64,000 bases of DNA, from NCBI RefSeq assembly GCF_000169455.1, contig NZ_AAYC01000008.1, forward strand, positions 1-64,000. Direction: 5' to 3'. A program made the translations under genes and the position numbers. The notes below the pieces were generated by a model. It made no database searches. It saw nothing but the letters and a program-made list of their open reading frames with translations, and had not been told where the DNA came from. This DNA comes from Roseobacter sp. SK209-2-6 (GTDB lineage: Bacteria > Pseudomonadota > Alphaproteobacteria > Rhodobacterales > Rhodobacteraceae). Positions within the stretch are counted from its first letter, which is position 1. Every line of letters starts with the position of its first letter. Shown here piece after piece: positions 8,702 through 18,178 of the stretch.

Positions 8702-9571
8702 TTACTCACCACCGCCAAGCTGATGCACATAGGTGGTTACTGCACGCACCTGCGCTTCGGTCAGGCGGTTATTCCACGAAGGCATAACCCCGTAGCGTGA
8801 GTTGTTCACGGTCTCCATCAAAGTGGCGTAGTCGCCACCATAGAGCCACAGCGCATCTGCAAGGTTCGGCGCACCCTGGCTGCGATCACCGGTGCCGTCA
8901 TCCATATGGCAAGAGGCACAGTTGTCCGCGTAGATCTCCGCGCCGGCTTCCACTTTGGATGCGTCCTGCGCGTCGCCAGAGAGGGACATGACATAGTTCA
9001 CAACCTGATCGATCTCTTCTTTTTCCAAAAGCTCATCGCGGCCAAAGGCGGGCATCTCGGAATAGCGCGCTTCGTCGCTCTCCTCGTTGCGGATCCCGTG
9101 GCTGATGGTCATGTGGATGTCCTCAACTGAACCACCCCAGAGCCAATCATCGTCCAGAAGGTTCGGATAGCCCTTGGCACCATTGGCACCAGAACCATGG
9201 CATTGCGCACACCAGGTCTTAAAGACCGCGGCACCAGAGGAAGCCGCATAGCTGCCCAGTTCCGGATCTGTTGCGATGGAAGCCAGCTCCACCTCTTCTA
9301 GCTTGGTGTTCATCGGTGCATTGGCTTCTTCCACCGCAGCGATTTCAGCCGCAACATCTGCACGTGTCGACCACCCCAGCACCCCGGCTGTGGCACTATT
9401 CACCAATGGCCATGCCGGATAGGCAATGGTGTAGATCACCGCCCAGATGATGGTGGCATAGAAGGTCCAGAGCCACCAACGCGGCATCGGATTGTCAAAC
9501 TCTTCGATCCCATCCCAGCTGTGGCCGGTGGTGTTTGGATCGTCGTCGAACTTTTTGACGGGCTTGCTCAT
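8702..9571 (-). CDS. ccoP: cbb3-type cytochrome c oxidase subunit III (diheme cytochrome c) CcoP
   Basis: 289-residue membrane-anchored diheme cytochrome c that takes electrons from soluble or membrane cytochromes and feeds CcoO/CcoN. One membrane segment lies near residues 33-57 ([18 protein letters not shown]), followed by two haem c motifs, CAQCH (about 140) and CASCH (about 228). The N-terminal [15 protein letters not shown] is the standard CcoP signature. It overlaps ccoQ by 4 bases and is the last gene of ccoNOQP. Confidence 0.97.
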   Translation of the reverse strand: MSKPVKKFDDDPNTTGHSWDGIEEFDNPMPRWWLWTFYATIIWAVIYTIAYPAWPLVNSATAGVLGWSTRADVAAEIAAVEEANAPMNTKLEEVELASIATDPELGSYAASSGAAVFKTWCAQCHGSGANGAKGYPNLLDDDWLWGGSVEDIHMTISHGIRNEESDEARYSEMPAFGRDELLEKEEIDQVVNYVMSLSGDAQDASKVEAGAEIYADNCASCHMDDGTGDRSQGAPNLADALWLYGGDYATLMETVNNSRYGVMPSWNNRLTEAQVRAVTTYVHQLGGGE

Positions 9572-9780
9572 GTCCGCGCCTCCTTCTTAGCGGCGGGTGT
9601 CGCCTCTGCCTCAGCCGGAGCCGGAGCATCTACGTGGCGAAAGGGAATGCTGGCGGTATCTTCGTAGACCTTGGTGCTGCCTGGGCGGAACGCCCAGAAC
9701 ACAATGCCCATGAAAAAAGTGAACAGGAACAAAAGCATCCAGCTGTCTGCAAATTCCCGTAAGAGGGTATAGATTTCCAT
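9568..9780 (-). CDS. ccoQ: cbb3-type cytochrome c oxidase subunit CcoQ
   Basis: 70-residue protein with one membrane segment ([19 protein letters not shown]) and a short soluble tail. CcoQ stabilises the cbb3 complex. It lies between ccoO (12-base gap) and ccoP (ATGA overlap), the usual place and size. Confidence 0.94.
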   Translation of the reverse strand: MEIYTLLREFADSWMLLFLFTFFMGIVFWAFRPGSTKVYEDTASIPFRHVDAPAPAEAEATPAAKKEART

Positions 9781-9792
9781 TCCATTTCCTCC

Positions 9793-10521
9793 TTAGCGGC
9801 TTGCGTCAGGGGTAAAGGTTGAGAAATCAACCAATGTGCCGAGCATCTGCAGATAGGCCACCATAGCGTCCATTTCGGAGACACCGGGCTTGCCGTCAAA
9901 GTTCCGCACGCTGACATTTTCGCCATAGCGTTCCAGCAGACCATCATAGTCGCTGTCCGGATCAGCCTGAGCACGGAAATCCGCCTGAGCATTGGTCACC
10001 ATCTCATCGCTATAGGGCACGCCCACCAGCGCATTCGCTGCCATGATGTCACCGATGTATTTGCCATCGATCATCTTCTGCTCGAGGAAGCCATATTTTG
10101 GCATCACAGATTCCGGCACAACGGATTGCGGATCACGCAGGTGGTCGACATGCCACTCATCCGAGTAGCGACCGCCAACGCGGGCCAGATCAGGTCCGGT
10201 GCGTTTGGAGCCCCACTGGAAGGGGTGGTCATACATCGATTCCGCTGCCAGCGAGTAGTGGCCATAACGCTCGACCTCGTCGCGCATCGGGCGGATCATC
10301 TGGCTGTGGCAGACATAGCAGCCTTCGCGCAGATAGACCTCCCGGCCTGCCATCTCCAGCGGGGTGTAAGGGCGCATGCCCTCCACCTTTTCGATGGTGT
10401 TCTCCAGGTAGAACAGCGGAGCGATCTGAACCAAACCACCAATTGTCACCACCAGGAAACTGCAGATCAGCAGGAGGGTCGCATTGGTCTCGAGGATCTT
10501 ATGTTTATCGAGAATTGCCAT
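9793..10521 (-). CDS. ccoO: cbb3-type cytochrome c oxidase subunit II (monoheme cytochrome c) CcoO
   Basis: 242-residue membrane-anchored cytochrome c. It has an N-terminal anchor ([19 protein letters not shown]), one haem c motif CYVCH (about residue 72) and the downstream Met region of the family ([20 protein letters not shown]). It passes electrons from CcoP to the catalytic subunit CcoN. It starts 14 bases after the ccoN stop. Confidence 0.96.
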   Translation of the reverse strand: MAILDKHKILETNATLLLICSFLVVTIGGLVQIAPLFYLENTIEKVEGMRPYTPLEMAGREVYLREGCYVCHSQMIRPMRDEVERYGHYSLAAESMYDHPFQWGSKRTGPDLARVGGRYSDEWHVDHLRDPQSVVPESVMPKYGFLEQKMIDGKYIGDIMAANALVGVPYSDEMVTNAQADFRAQADPDSDYDGLLERYGENVSVRNFDGKPGVSEMDAMVAYLQMLGTLVDFSTFTPDASR

Positions 10522-10535
10522 TTGTCCGGCCCTCC

Positions 10536-12146
10536 TTATTCAGCCGGGACCTGGACCGTAAGGCTCGACTCTTTGGCCGGAGCTCTACGGACGGTCATCC
10601 ACAGATTGTAGCACATGATGATGGAACCGGTGAGGAACATTACCCCGCCCAGACCACGCACGATGTTCATTGGCTTCTTTGCAGCTACGGTGTCTGCAAA
10701 AGAGTTCACCAGGAAGCCATTGGCATCCACTTCACGCCACATCAGGCCTTCCATGATGCCGGTCACCCACATCGATGCCGCATAGAGAATGATGCCGATG
10801 GTGGCGAGCCAGAAGTGCCAGGAAACCAGGCTGAGGCTATAGAGGCGCTCACGTTTCCACAGCACCGGCACTAGGAAGTACAGAGCACCAAAGGTGATCA
10901 TCCCGTTCCAACCCAAAGCACCGGAATGCACGTGGCCAATGGTCCAGTCGGTGTAATGCGACAGCGAGTTCACAGCGCGGATCGACATCATCGGACCTTC
11001 AAAGGTGGACATGCCGTAGAAACCGATCGAGATCACCATCATGCGGATCACCGGGTCGGTACGCAGCTTGTCCCAGGCGCCCGAGAGCGTCATCAGACCA
11101 TTGATCATGCCGCCCCAGCTGGGCATCCACAGCACAACCGAGAACACCATGCCAAGGGTCGAAGCCCAGTCAGGCAGCGCGGTGTAGTGCAGGTGGTGCG
11201 GACCGGCCCAAATATACAGGAAGATCAGCGCCCAGAAGTGGATGATCGACAGCTTGTAAGAGAAGACAGGACGCTCGGCCTGCTTTGGCACAAAGTAATA
11301 CATCATGCCGAGGAAGCCTGCGGTCAGGAAGAAGCCCACTGCATTGTGGCCATACCACCACTGAACCATAGCATCCTGCACGCCAGACCAGACGATCACG
11401 GATTTGGAACCCCAGATCGAAACGGGAATGGTCAGGTTGTTCACAACATGCAGCATCGCAACGGTGACGATGAAGCCCAGGTAGAACCAGTTGGCCACGT
11501 AGATATGCGGCTCTTTGCGCTTGATGATGGTACCGAGATAGACCGCCAGATAGGCCACCCAAACGATGGTCAGCCACAGGTCAACATACCATTCTGGTTC
11601 CGCGTATTCTTTTGATTGGGTGCCACCCAGCAGATAGCCGGTTGCGGCCAACACGATGAATAGCTGATAGCCCCAGAATACAAACCAGGCCAGGTTACCG
11701 CCCCAGAGGCGTGCAGCTGATGTCCGCTGCACCACGTAGAAAGAGGTTGCCAGCAGCGCGTTGCCTCCAAAGGCAAAAATCACCGCCGAAGTGTGCAATG
11801 GACGGAGGCGGCCGAAATTGGCAAGACCCTGCGCCCACTCAAAATTCAATGCCGGGAAAGCCAATTGAAAAGCGATAAAAGTGCCCGCAAGAAAACCAAC
11901 AACACCCCAAAAGGCGGTGGCAATCACACCAGCACGAATAACACTGTCAAAATACTCACCCTGCAGGCTGCCAGTGGCCACCTGCGGCTCGCCTGTGCGG
12001 CGCAGTGTATAAAGGAAGAGGCCACCAGCAACGAGCATAACGATCACCGCATGCACCTGGTAAGCCAGATCCCGCGCGTAATTGGTCCCGATCATCGCAA
12101 ACAGCGTGACCAAACCAAGCGCTATCAGCTTGATAAAATTAGACAT
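10536..12146 (-). CDS. ccoN: cbb3-type cytochrome c oxidase catalytic subunit CcoN
   Basis: 536-residue haem-copper oxidase subunit I of the C family, with about 12 membrane segments, which reduces O2 with high affinity. Histidine-rich stretches expected for the haem and CuB ligands are present ([45 protein letters not shown]). I start at [11 protein letters not shown] because the frame upstream to 12434 overlaps the FNR box and has no family resemblance. It heads ccoNOQP. Confidence 0.97.
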   Translation of the reverse strand: MSNFIKLIALGLVTLFAMIGTNYARDLAYQVHAVIVMLVAGGLFLYTLRRTGEPQVATGSLQGEYFDSVIRAGVIATAFWGVVGFLAGTFIAFQLAFPALNFEWAQGLANFGRLRPLHTSAVIFAFGGNALLATSFYVVQRTSAARLWGGNLAWFVFWGYQLFIVLAATGYLLGGTQSKEYAEPEWYVDLWLTIVWVAYLAVYLGTIIKRKEPHIYVANWFYLGFIVTVAMLHVVNNLTIPVSIWGSKSVIVWSGVQDAMVQWWYGHNAVGFFLTAGFLGMMYYFVPKQAERPVFSYKLSIIHFWALIFLYIWAGPHHLHYTALPDWASTLGMVFSVVLWMPSWGGMINGLMTLSGAWDKLRTDPVIRMMVISIGFYGMSTFEGPMMSIRAVNSLSHYTDWTIGHVHSGALGWNGMITFGALYFLVPVLWKRERLYSLSLVSWHFWLATIGIILYAASMWVTGIMEGLMWREVDANGFLVNSFADTVAAKKPMNIVRGLGGVMFLTGSIIMCYNLWMTVRRAPAKESSLTVQVPAE

Positions 12147-12240
12147 CTTGCGTCCCTTTGCCTTGTCCCCCGCGATTCTTAACGCCGCGTGGAATCCATT
12201 TAGACTGTGCGCTTGATGCAAAACATGTGCTGCGGATGCA

Positions 12241-12254
12241 TTGATCTGCATCAA
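12241..12254. promoter_or_regulatory. Consensus FNR/FnrL box between ccoN and uspA
   Basis: TTGATCTGCATCAA is a perfect FNR consensus site. It lies about 100 bases before both the ccoN start (minus) and the uspA start (plus), so one FnrL dimer may serve both promoters. A 9-bp inverted repeat (12212-12220 with 12247-12255) overlaps one half-site. Confidence 0.88.
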
Positions 12255-12352
12255 GACAATTGCCTCTAGTCTGTGACACACCACAAAGCAGAGGTCTTCT
12301 TCAACCACTACTGTGACAGATAGACTGAAATTACTCCACCATGAGGTGAACC

Positions 12353-13192
12353 ATGACGTATAAATCCATACTGACCGTGCTGACCTCCGAAGCGACAGCA
12401 AATGCGCCTCTGGCCCAGAGTGCAGCTCTAGCAACTAGCTTTGAAGGCCACGCAGAGGCCCTGTGCCTGGGCGTGGATCGCACTCAGACTGGGTACTATT
12501 ACGCCGGGGCCAATGCCCTGGTTTTACAGGAAACAATGAGCCGCGCCAAAGACGACGCAGCAAAACTGCAGAATTTGGCCGAAGAGACTCTCAAGAAAAC
12601 TGGATGCAGATATTCAACCGATGCGGGAATTGCGCAGATCGCCGACATGGGGCGCCATGTCGCAAGGCTTTCACGCTTTTCCGATCTCGTGGTGTTGGGA
12701 AAACCCTATGGGGAAGGTGTCGGTGTTGAAGCAGAGCCGGTGGTCGAAGCAGCTCTCTTTGAAGGGCGCGCGCCGGTACTCGTCACCCCCGAGGAAAATC
12801 AACTGAAAGGTAAGCCAAAAACCGTTCTTGTTGCCTGGAATGAGAGTATTGAGGCGATGACGGCCATTCGCAGAGCCCTTCCCTTGTTGATCACCGCTGA
12901 TCTAGTGCGCATCGTGGTGATTGATCCTCCGCAGCACGGCCCCGAACGCTCCGACCCTGGTGGCATGCTCGCCCAGATGCTGGCTCGTCATGGCGTGAAA
13001 TGTGAGATTGATGTTCTAAGCAAAACGCTTCCACGGGTTTCGGACCTTCTGATCCGCCATACAACGGATACAAATGCAGACCTCATCGTTATGGGCGCCT
13101 ACGGCCATTCCCGTTTTCGGGAAGCAATCCTGGGCGGTGCCACCCGCAACATGCTGGAGAAAGCCACGGTTCCGGTATTGATGGCTCACTAA
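12353..13192 (+). CDS. Universal stress protein with two UspA-type halves
   Basis: 279-residue cytoplasmic protein. The C-terminal half ends in the ATP-binding signature [20 protein letters not shown]; the N-terminal half is more diverged (residues 1-145). It starts after a GAGG ribosome binding site. It is divergent from ccoN with a shared FNR box, so it is probably induced at low oxygen with the cbb3 oxidase, as reported for several Usp genes in Proteobacteria. The ligand and molecular role cannot be read from sequence. Confidence 0.9.
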   Translation: MTYKSILTVLTSEATANAPLAQSAALATSFEGHAEALCLGVDRTQTGYYYAGANALVLQETMSRAKDDAAKLQNLAEETLKKTGCRYSTDAGIAQIADMGRHVARLSRFSDLVVLGKPYGEGVGVEAEPVVEAALFEGRAPVLVTPEENQLKGKPKTVLVAWNESIEAMTAIRRALPLLITADLVRIVVIDPPQHGPERSDPGGMLAQMLARHGVKCEIDVLSKTLPRVSDLLIRHTTDTNADLIVMGAYGHSRFREAILGGATRNMLEKATVPVLMAH

Positions 13193-13509
13193 AGATGAGC
13201 CACCTCGCACTGTTGGTATGCCTTTGATCGTATCGAGTTTTTTTTGGATTGGGCCAAATTCTCGATTACGTCCCGTCAAACACTTGATCTTGGCAATCTA
13301 TTAGTAGGGGCTTTGTTCTACCATAGGGTGTGCCTGGGTGGATTCTGACACCTCAACTCAACCTCTGGCGCAGGGCTGACTGCTCTGGCCTTGCTCCTCG
13401 TCAGAGTTTTCCCGAGCCGACCCCGGTTCTGCGCGTCGTATTTACGCGCAGAACCACCCCCCCCCCTTTTTCTTTCACGCCGCCCTGGTCTTATCCAAAG
13501 CGCCTGGGC
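13193..13509. other. Gene-free stretch between uspA and the SHMT-like gene
   Basis: About 320 bases between two convergent genes. Apart from the long hairpin and C10 tract at 13425-13471 nothing supportable is seen; short frames here lack ribosome binding sites or family features. Confidence 0.6.
13425..13471 (+). terminator. Long hairpin followed by C10-T5 tract
   Basis: GGTTCTGCGCGT (13425-13436) pairs perfectly with ACGCGCAGAACC (13444-13455) over a 7-base loop. An A, ten C and five T follow. It probably ends uspA transcription, but a C10 run between stem and T-tract is not a standard terminator. Confidence 0.5.
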
Positions 13510-14841
13510 TCACTTACGCACATAGTGGAAGCCTTGGAACTCTGCCCGCAGTGCTGCGGTGCGTTTGGCAACATCTTGCAGTGCATTCCCCTTCAGACCA
13601 TCGGCGATAAGCCCAGCCAAAACCGGTGCATGTTCTGGGGTCACACCGCGCCGCACCAGTTCCGGCGTGCCAATCCGAAGCCCGTTCATGTCACCTGACA
13701 CAGGATCAATCGGCAGGCCGATTCCACAGGCCAGAAACCCTGCCTGACGCAGGCGCTTGGACGCTGCTTGACCTCCGCCAAAGCACGCAGCTTCAAGCGC
13801 AAACTGATGAGATGCCGTCGCTTGCCCTCCCGCTTTGAAAATAGGCAGCCCCTGCTTTTCCAACTCATCTGCCAGCGCTATTGCCAGCTCAATCATCGCC
13901 CTGGTGTAATCAGCCCCATATTCCAGCCAATCCAGCATCGTCAGAGCCAGAGCCGCAGACTTGGCGGCATCGAAATTGGCCGTCATTCCCGGAAAGGCAA
14001 TTTTGTCCAACCGCTCAGCAATCTCTGCCTCATTTGTCACGATCAAACCGCCAGCGGGTCCGCCTAGACTTTTGTAGGTGCTCATGGTCATCAGATGCGC
14101 GCCCTCAGCCAGAGGGTTGGCCCAGGCGCCCCCGGCGATCACACCGCATTGATGAGCCGCGTCAAACAGCACCTTGGCGCCCACCTCATCTGCGATGGCA
14201 CGGACCTCGGCAACCGGATGGGGGAGCACATTCAGGCTACCGCCAATTGTGATCAGCTTAGGCTGCAGTTTATGCGCCAGAGCCCGCAAGGCTTCCAGGT
14301 CCACCGAGTAGCCATCTGCATTCACCGGTGCAGGATGGGTTTCCAATCCATAGAGCCCGGCACAGCCTTCCCCATGATGGGTCACATGCCCTCCTATCGC
14401 TGCCGGTGGCGCGATTATGCAATCGCCGGGCTTGGTGAGCGCCATGAACCCATAGAGATTGGCCATTGCCCCTGAAGCCACCCGGATTTCTGCAAAGCCT
14501 GCACCAAAGACCTGAGCAGAGAGCTCTGCCGCCATGACCTCAATCTCTTCGATCGCCTCGAGCCCCATCTCATATTTGTCACCAGGGTAGCCAAGCGAAG
14601 GGCGGCTACCCAATCCGCGGGCCAGAATAGCCTCGGCTGCGGGGTTCATGACATTGGTTGCAGGGTTGAGGTTAAAGCACTGGTGGTCGTGAATTTGGGT
14701 ATTCTCTTGCACCAGGGCTTCAATGCGGGCAGCGGCCTGCGCAGCCTCCATCTGAGCTGTCGCACGAGCAATCTGCTGTACGCGTGTTTCGCAAGGCTCG
14801 GGCACCCAAACACGCTGTTTCAGGTGAGCGGTTCTAGTCAT
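13510..14841 (-). CDS. Serine hydroxymethyltransferase-like PLP enzyme
   Basis: 444-residue fold-type I PLP enzyme of the GlyA family. The probable PLP lysine is in TMSTYKSLGGPAGG, with DAAHQCGVI upstream as the cofactor-binding Asp region and PSLGYPGDKYEMG near the N-terminus. It is a divergent paralogue, not the housekeeping GlyA: several canonical GlyA blocks differ. Its partner is the divergent LysR gene at 14954, which implies an inducible catabolic or one-carbon role, for example on serine, 2-methylserine or another beta-hydroxy amino acid. The substrate is unknown. I start at MTRTAHLKQR; an AAAGGGA lies upstream. Confidence 0.85.
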   Translation of the reverse strand: MTRTAHLKQRVWVPEPCETRVQQIARATAQMEAAQAAARIEALVQENTQIHDHQCFNLNPATNVMNPAAEAILARGLGSRPSLGYPGDKYEMGLEAIEEIEVMAAELSAQVFGAGFAEIRVASGAMANLYGFMALTKPGDCIIAPPAAIGGHVTHHGEGCAGLYGLETHPAPVNADGYSVDLEALRALAHKLQPKLITIGGSLNVLPHPVAEVRAIADEVGAKVLFDAAHQCGVIAGGAWANPLAEGAHLMTMSTYKSLGGPAGGLIVTNEAEIAERLDKIAFPGMTANFDAAKSAALALTMLDWLEYGADYTRAMIELAIALADELEKQGLPIFKAGGQATASHQFALEAACFGGGQAASKRLRQAGFLACGIGLPIDPVSGDMNGLRIGTPELVRRGVTPEHAPVLAGLIADGLKGNALQDVAKRTAALRAEFQGFHYVRK

Positions 14842-14915
14842 GGTTTCATTCCCTTTCAGGCTTGGTCGGCTTCTCACCCCCAGATCATCTCAAGACAGGC
14901 TTGCCCGCAAATCAG

Positions 14916-14941
14916 TTTTCTGAAAAATTAGGGTCAGAAAA
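14916..14941. promoter_or_regulatory. Candidate LysR operator between the SHMT-like gene and its LysR regulator
   Basis: TTTTCTGA (14916-14923) and TCAGAAAA (14934-14941) form a perfect 8-bp inverted repeat with a 10-base spacer in the 112-base divergent promoter region. Confidence 0.45.
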
Positions 14942-14953
14942 ATTGAGCCTCAT

Positions 14954-15841
14954 ATGCCTGTATCCCCTCCCAGACCGCGCAACCTTTCCTTGACCGCGTT
15001 GCGCGCTTTCGAAGCCGCCGCCCGGTTGGGTGGTTTTGCTGCTGCGGGTCAGGAGCTGGGGGTGACACCCGGAGCAATCTCCGCCCAGATCAAATCCCTC
15101 GAGGAAGAGCTGGGTGCGCCCTTGTTCTTACGCGGGGTAAAGGGCGTTCAGCTGAGTGCCCTCGGGCAACGGGCCCTGCCTGGGTTCAGCCAGGTGTTTG
15201 ATCAATTGGGTGAAGCGATCCAAATCCTGCGCGATGAAGCCCCGCCACGGATTGTGCATATCGCAACCCTGCCCGCCATTGCGCAATACTGGCTTTCCCC
15301 CCGGCTACCCAGGCTTCGTTCGGAAATGCCTGGAACAGAGATCTCGATAACGGCTCTGGAACACCCCCCAAACTTAAAGCGCACCCCCTATGACCTCTGC
15401 CTCTTCTTTCAAGAGGCGCCTACCTCTCAGCAAGTCTGCGCCGATGTCATCTTTCCCGTCTGTTCCCCTGATTTGGCAGGGGATCTGAAATCACCAAAGG
15501 ACCTAGAAAGGATACCCTGCCTCAGCGACACAACTTGGGTGGATGATTGGCAGCATTGGTTGGACGCGACGGTTCCAGGCCAAAAAATCACTCCGCGCGG
15601 CCCTGTCTATTCGCTTTATGCGCTTGCTGTCGAAGAGGCCCTGAATGGTGCCGGGGTACTGATGGGCCATGAGGCCCTCTTGGCCCCACTCTTAGCGAGT
15701 GGTCGCCTCATCGCCCCCTTTGAAGCACGTGTTACCCTGCCCCGTGGCCTGTGCCTTTGGTCAATGCCCGGGCGCAGCCAGAATTCAGCCAGTCGGCATG
15801 TTGCAGATTGGCTAAGGGGTCAGGGCGAAGCACCCTCTTAG
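14954..15841 (+). CDS. LysR-family transcriptional regulator (GcvA-like)
   Basis: 295 residues with an N-terminal helix-turn-helix (LTALRAFEAAARLGGFAAAG; then PGAISAQIKSLEEELG) and a LysR ligand-binding domain. It is divergent from the SHMT-like gene, sharing a 112-base promoter region with an 8-bp inverted repeat, so it most likely controls that gene. The GcvA-like head matches regulators of glycine and one-carbon metabolism, consistent with this pairing. Confidence 0.9.
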   Translation: MPVSPPRPRNLSLTALRAFEAAARLGGFAAAGQELGVTPGAISAQIKSLEEELGAPLFLRGVKGVQLSALGQRALPGFSQVFDQLGEAIQILRDEAPPRIVHIATLPAIAQYWLSPRLPRLRSEMPGTEISITALEHPPNLKRTPYDLCLFFQEAPTSQQVCADVIFPVCSPDLAGDLKSPKDLERIPCLSDTTWVDDWQHWLDATVPGQKITPRGPVYSLYALAVEEALNGAGVLMGHEALLAPLLASGRLIAPFEARVTLPRGLCLWSMPGRSQNSASRHVADWLRGQGEAPS

Positions 15842-15967
15842 AGCGCGACAATGCTCACGCTAGCACCTTCTGAGACAGTGCTGCCCTATCCAAACCCATG
15901 AGAAATATCAGAAAAACAGGGCTCAACATCGCTGAACCCCAGAGCATTCGAAATGAAGGCTTTGGCC

Positions 15968-16708
15968 TTACATCAAAAAGCCACCGTCACTGTCATCCCC
16001 TGCCTCTTCCAGCAGGTTGCCCATATCCGGTACGGTAACGCGGCGCTTACCTTCTAGCGCGATGACACCGTCCTTTTTAAGCGCCGACATCTGACGGCTG
16101 ACGGTTTCCAGGGTCAGACCGAGGTAATCCGCCATTGCTTCGCGAGTTAGAGGCAAATCAAAGGTCATTTCATTGACCGCGCCACCCGGCGTCAAAGAGG
16201 CATCACGGCGGGCGATAATGGCCAGCAGGCTTGCAATTTTCTCGCGTGCAGTCTTTCGCCCTAGCACAAGCATCCATTCCCGCGCGGCATCCAACTCATC
16301 CAGAGTCATTTCCAGCAAGCGATGCGCGATATGTGGTGTCGTCACCATCATCTCTTCGAAAGGTTTCTTACGGAAACAGCACATGACCAGATCGGTGGTT
16401 GCAACCACATTATAGGCAGCGCCATCGCGACCTGGGCGACCAACAAAATCGCTTGGCAGCAACAGACCAACCATTTGGGTGCGGCCATCTTCCATTGTCT
16501 GTGTCAGCGTTGCGATGCCAGAGACAACAGACCCCACGAAATTCATCTGATCGCCAGACCAGATAATCGGCTGCCCGGCTTCATAACTGCGGTAGTATTT
16601 GATCGAATCCAGCGCCGCGAGCTCATCCGATTCGCAGCGTGCGCATACAGCACGATGGCGGATTGGGCAGTCTGCACAGTTGATATGCGATATGGTCGGA
16701 GCGTTCAT
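15968..16708 (-). CDS. fnrL: Oxygen-sensing transcriptional regulator FnrL
   Basis: 246-residue CRP/FNR-family activator carrying an oxygen-labile 4Fe-4S cluster. Cysteines at 11, 14, 22 and 25 plus the internal MCC pair provide cluster ligands; the helix-turn-helix has the FNR recognition pattern ETVSRQ. I start at MNAPTISHIN; an upstream ATG at 16735 would add nine residues encoded by the FNR box itself and is unlikely. It is divergent from hemN and probably autoregulated through the box at 16722-16735. It is expected to control the cco genes, uspA and hemN in this window. Confidence 0.95.
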   Translation of the reverse strand: MNAPTISHINCADCPIRHRAVCARCESDELAALDSIKYYRSYEAGQPIIWSGDQMNFVGSVVSGIATLTQTMEDGRTQMVGLLLPSDFVGRPGRDGAAYNVVATTDLVMCCFRKKPFEEMMVTTPHIAHRLLEMTLDELDAAREWMLVLGRKTAREKIASLLAIIARRDASLTPGGAVNEMTFDLPLTREAMADYLGLTLETVSRQMSALKKDGVIALEGKRRVTVPDMGNLLEEAGDDSDGGFLM

Positions 16709-16721
16709 TACCTGCCTCGGC

Positions 16722-16735
16722 TTGATCCATGTCAA
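16722..16735. promoter_or_regulatory. FNR/FnrL box between fnrL and hemN
   Basis: TTGATCCATGTCAA matches the FNR consensus with one deviating base. It lies 35 bases before hemN and 13 bases before the fnrL start, so it may activate hemN or repress fnrL. Confidence 0.78.
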
Positions 16736-16770
16736 AGTGCTACAGCACCGGTCCTGCCTAGGTTACCCGG

Positions 16771-18135
16771 ATGAGCCGGAAATCACAATTGGCGAAGCTT
16801 GGTTTGTTTACTGCCAAAGTGCCGCGCTATACGAGTTACCCCACTGTTCAACATTTCACGCCGAATGTTGATGCTACTCTCTACTCCAGCTGGTTGAAAG
16901 CAATCTCACCGGGGAGTCAGATCTCTCTCTATGTCCACATCCCATTCTGCCGCAAGCTGTGCTGGTTCTGTGCCTGTCGCACACAGGGAACCCAGAGCAA
17001 TGAGCCCATTGAAGCCTATCTGGAGGTTTTGAAATCGGAAATCTCGCTCGTGGCCTCACAATTGCCGGAAGGGTTGGAAATCTCCAGGTTGCATTGGGGC
17101 GGTGGAACCCCCACCATTCTTTCGGCTGCGCAGATCCGGGACCTGGCGCAGAGATTTGCAGATCACTTGCCGCTTTCCCCCACCACGGAGTTCTCGGTTG
17201 AGGTCGACCCATGGGAAATTGACCAAGAACGCTGTGACGCGCTGCTTGAGGCCGGGATGACACGCGCCTCTATTGGAATACAGGATTTCAACGACCACAT
17301 TCAGCAGGTGATTGGCAGGCAGCAGAGCTTTGAACAGACCAATGGGGCCGCCCGATTGCTCCGCGCGGCTGGGCTCCAAAAGCTCAATGCTGAAATCTTG
17401 TGTGGGTTGCCCTATCAAACCCAGCCAAGCATCACCGAAACCACGCAGCTTCTTTTGTCACTGACGCCAGACCGGGTGGCTGTGTCTGACTACATCCACC
17501 AGCCCGGTATGGCGCGACGCCAAAGCATGATCCCAACGGATTCGCTGCCAAAGCCCGAGGAAAAATTTGACCTGTTTGAAACCGCTGCCGCACTGCTGCG
17601 TTGGGACGGCTATGAAGCAATCGGGATCGACCATTTTGCACGGAGTGATGACTCCCTCACTCTAGCACGTAACACGGGACGATTGCGACGCGGGTTCCAG
17701 GGGTATTCCGCCGACCCCTCAGAGGTTCTGATCGGACTTGGCGCATCCGCTGTTTCACGCTTTCCGCAGGGCTATGCGCAAAATGAAGCGAGTACGGCCA
17801 AATACAGCGCTGCTATCAAGAAAGGTCGATTTGCCACCAGGGCCGGACATGCTTTTTGTGGCGAGGACGCGCTAAGGGCCAGGCTGATAGAGATGCTGTT
17901 GTGCCAGTTCGAGATTTCGCGGTCAGAAGCTTTAGATGAGTTTCCAGGTTGCCAGGCAATTCTTGATCCGCTGCTGAACCTGGCCTATCGCTCCTTTCCT
18001 GGGGCAATGGATCTAAGCAACACTCGCCTCTCTCTGACAGAACAGGCGCGTCCCTTGGTCAGAGTGATCGCACAGCAGATCTTTGACAGTTTCGCACAGG
18101 AGCAAAGCGCGCACAGCGACGCCCCCCGAGCCTAG
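16771..18135 (+). CDS. hemN: Oxygen-independent coproporphyrinogen III oxidase HemN
   Basis: 454-residue radical SAM enzyme that decarboxylates coproporphyrinogen III to protoporphyrinogen IX without oxygen, for haem synthesis. The cluster motif C-x3-C-x2-C is at residues 60, 64 and 67 (HIPFCRKLCWFCAC). The N-terminal RYTSYPTVQHF and the HWGGGTPT block are typical of true HemN rather than HemW. It is divergent from fnrL with a shared FNR box, a classical arrangement in Rhodobacteraceae. Confidence 0.95.
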   Translation: MSRKSQLAKLGLFTAKVPRYTSYPTVQHFTPNVDATLYSSWLKAISPGSQISLYVHIPFCRKLCWFCACRTQGTQSNEPIEAYLEVLKSEISLVASQLPEGLEISRLHWGGGTPTILSAAQIRDLAQRFADHLPLSPTTEFSVEVDPWEIDQERCDALLEAGMTRASIGIQDFNDHIQQVIGRQQSFEQTNGAARLLRAAGLQKLNAEILCGLPYQTQPSITETTQLLLSLTPDRVAVSDYIHQPGMARRQSMIPTDSLPKPEEKFDLFETAAALLRWDGYEAIGIDHFARSDDSLTLARNTGRLRRGFQGYSADPSEVLIGLGASAVSRFPQGYAQNEASTAKYSAAIKKGRFATRAGHAFCGEDALRARLIEMLLCQFEISRSEALDEFPGCQAILDPLLNLAYRSFPGAMDLSNTRLSLTEQARPLVRVIAQQIFDSFAQEQSAHSDAPRA

Positions 18136-18178
18136 CCCGCCTTTGCTGCTGCCATCAGTGCCGAGTGGCTAGAGAGGA

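Noticed and set aside
12147-12434. N-terminal extension of the ccoN frame
   Set aside because: The extra 96 codons cover the FNR box and the uspA promoter and share nothing with Cco[12 protein letters not shown] is the family start.
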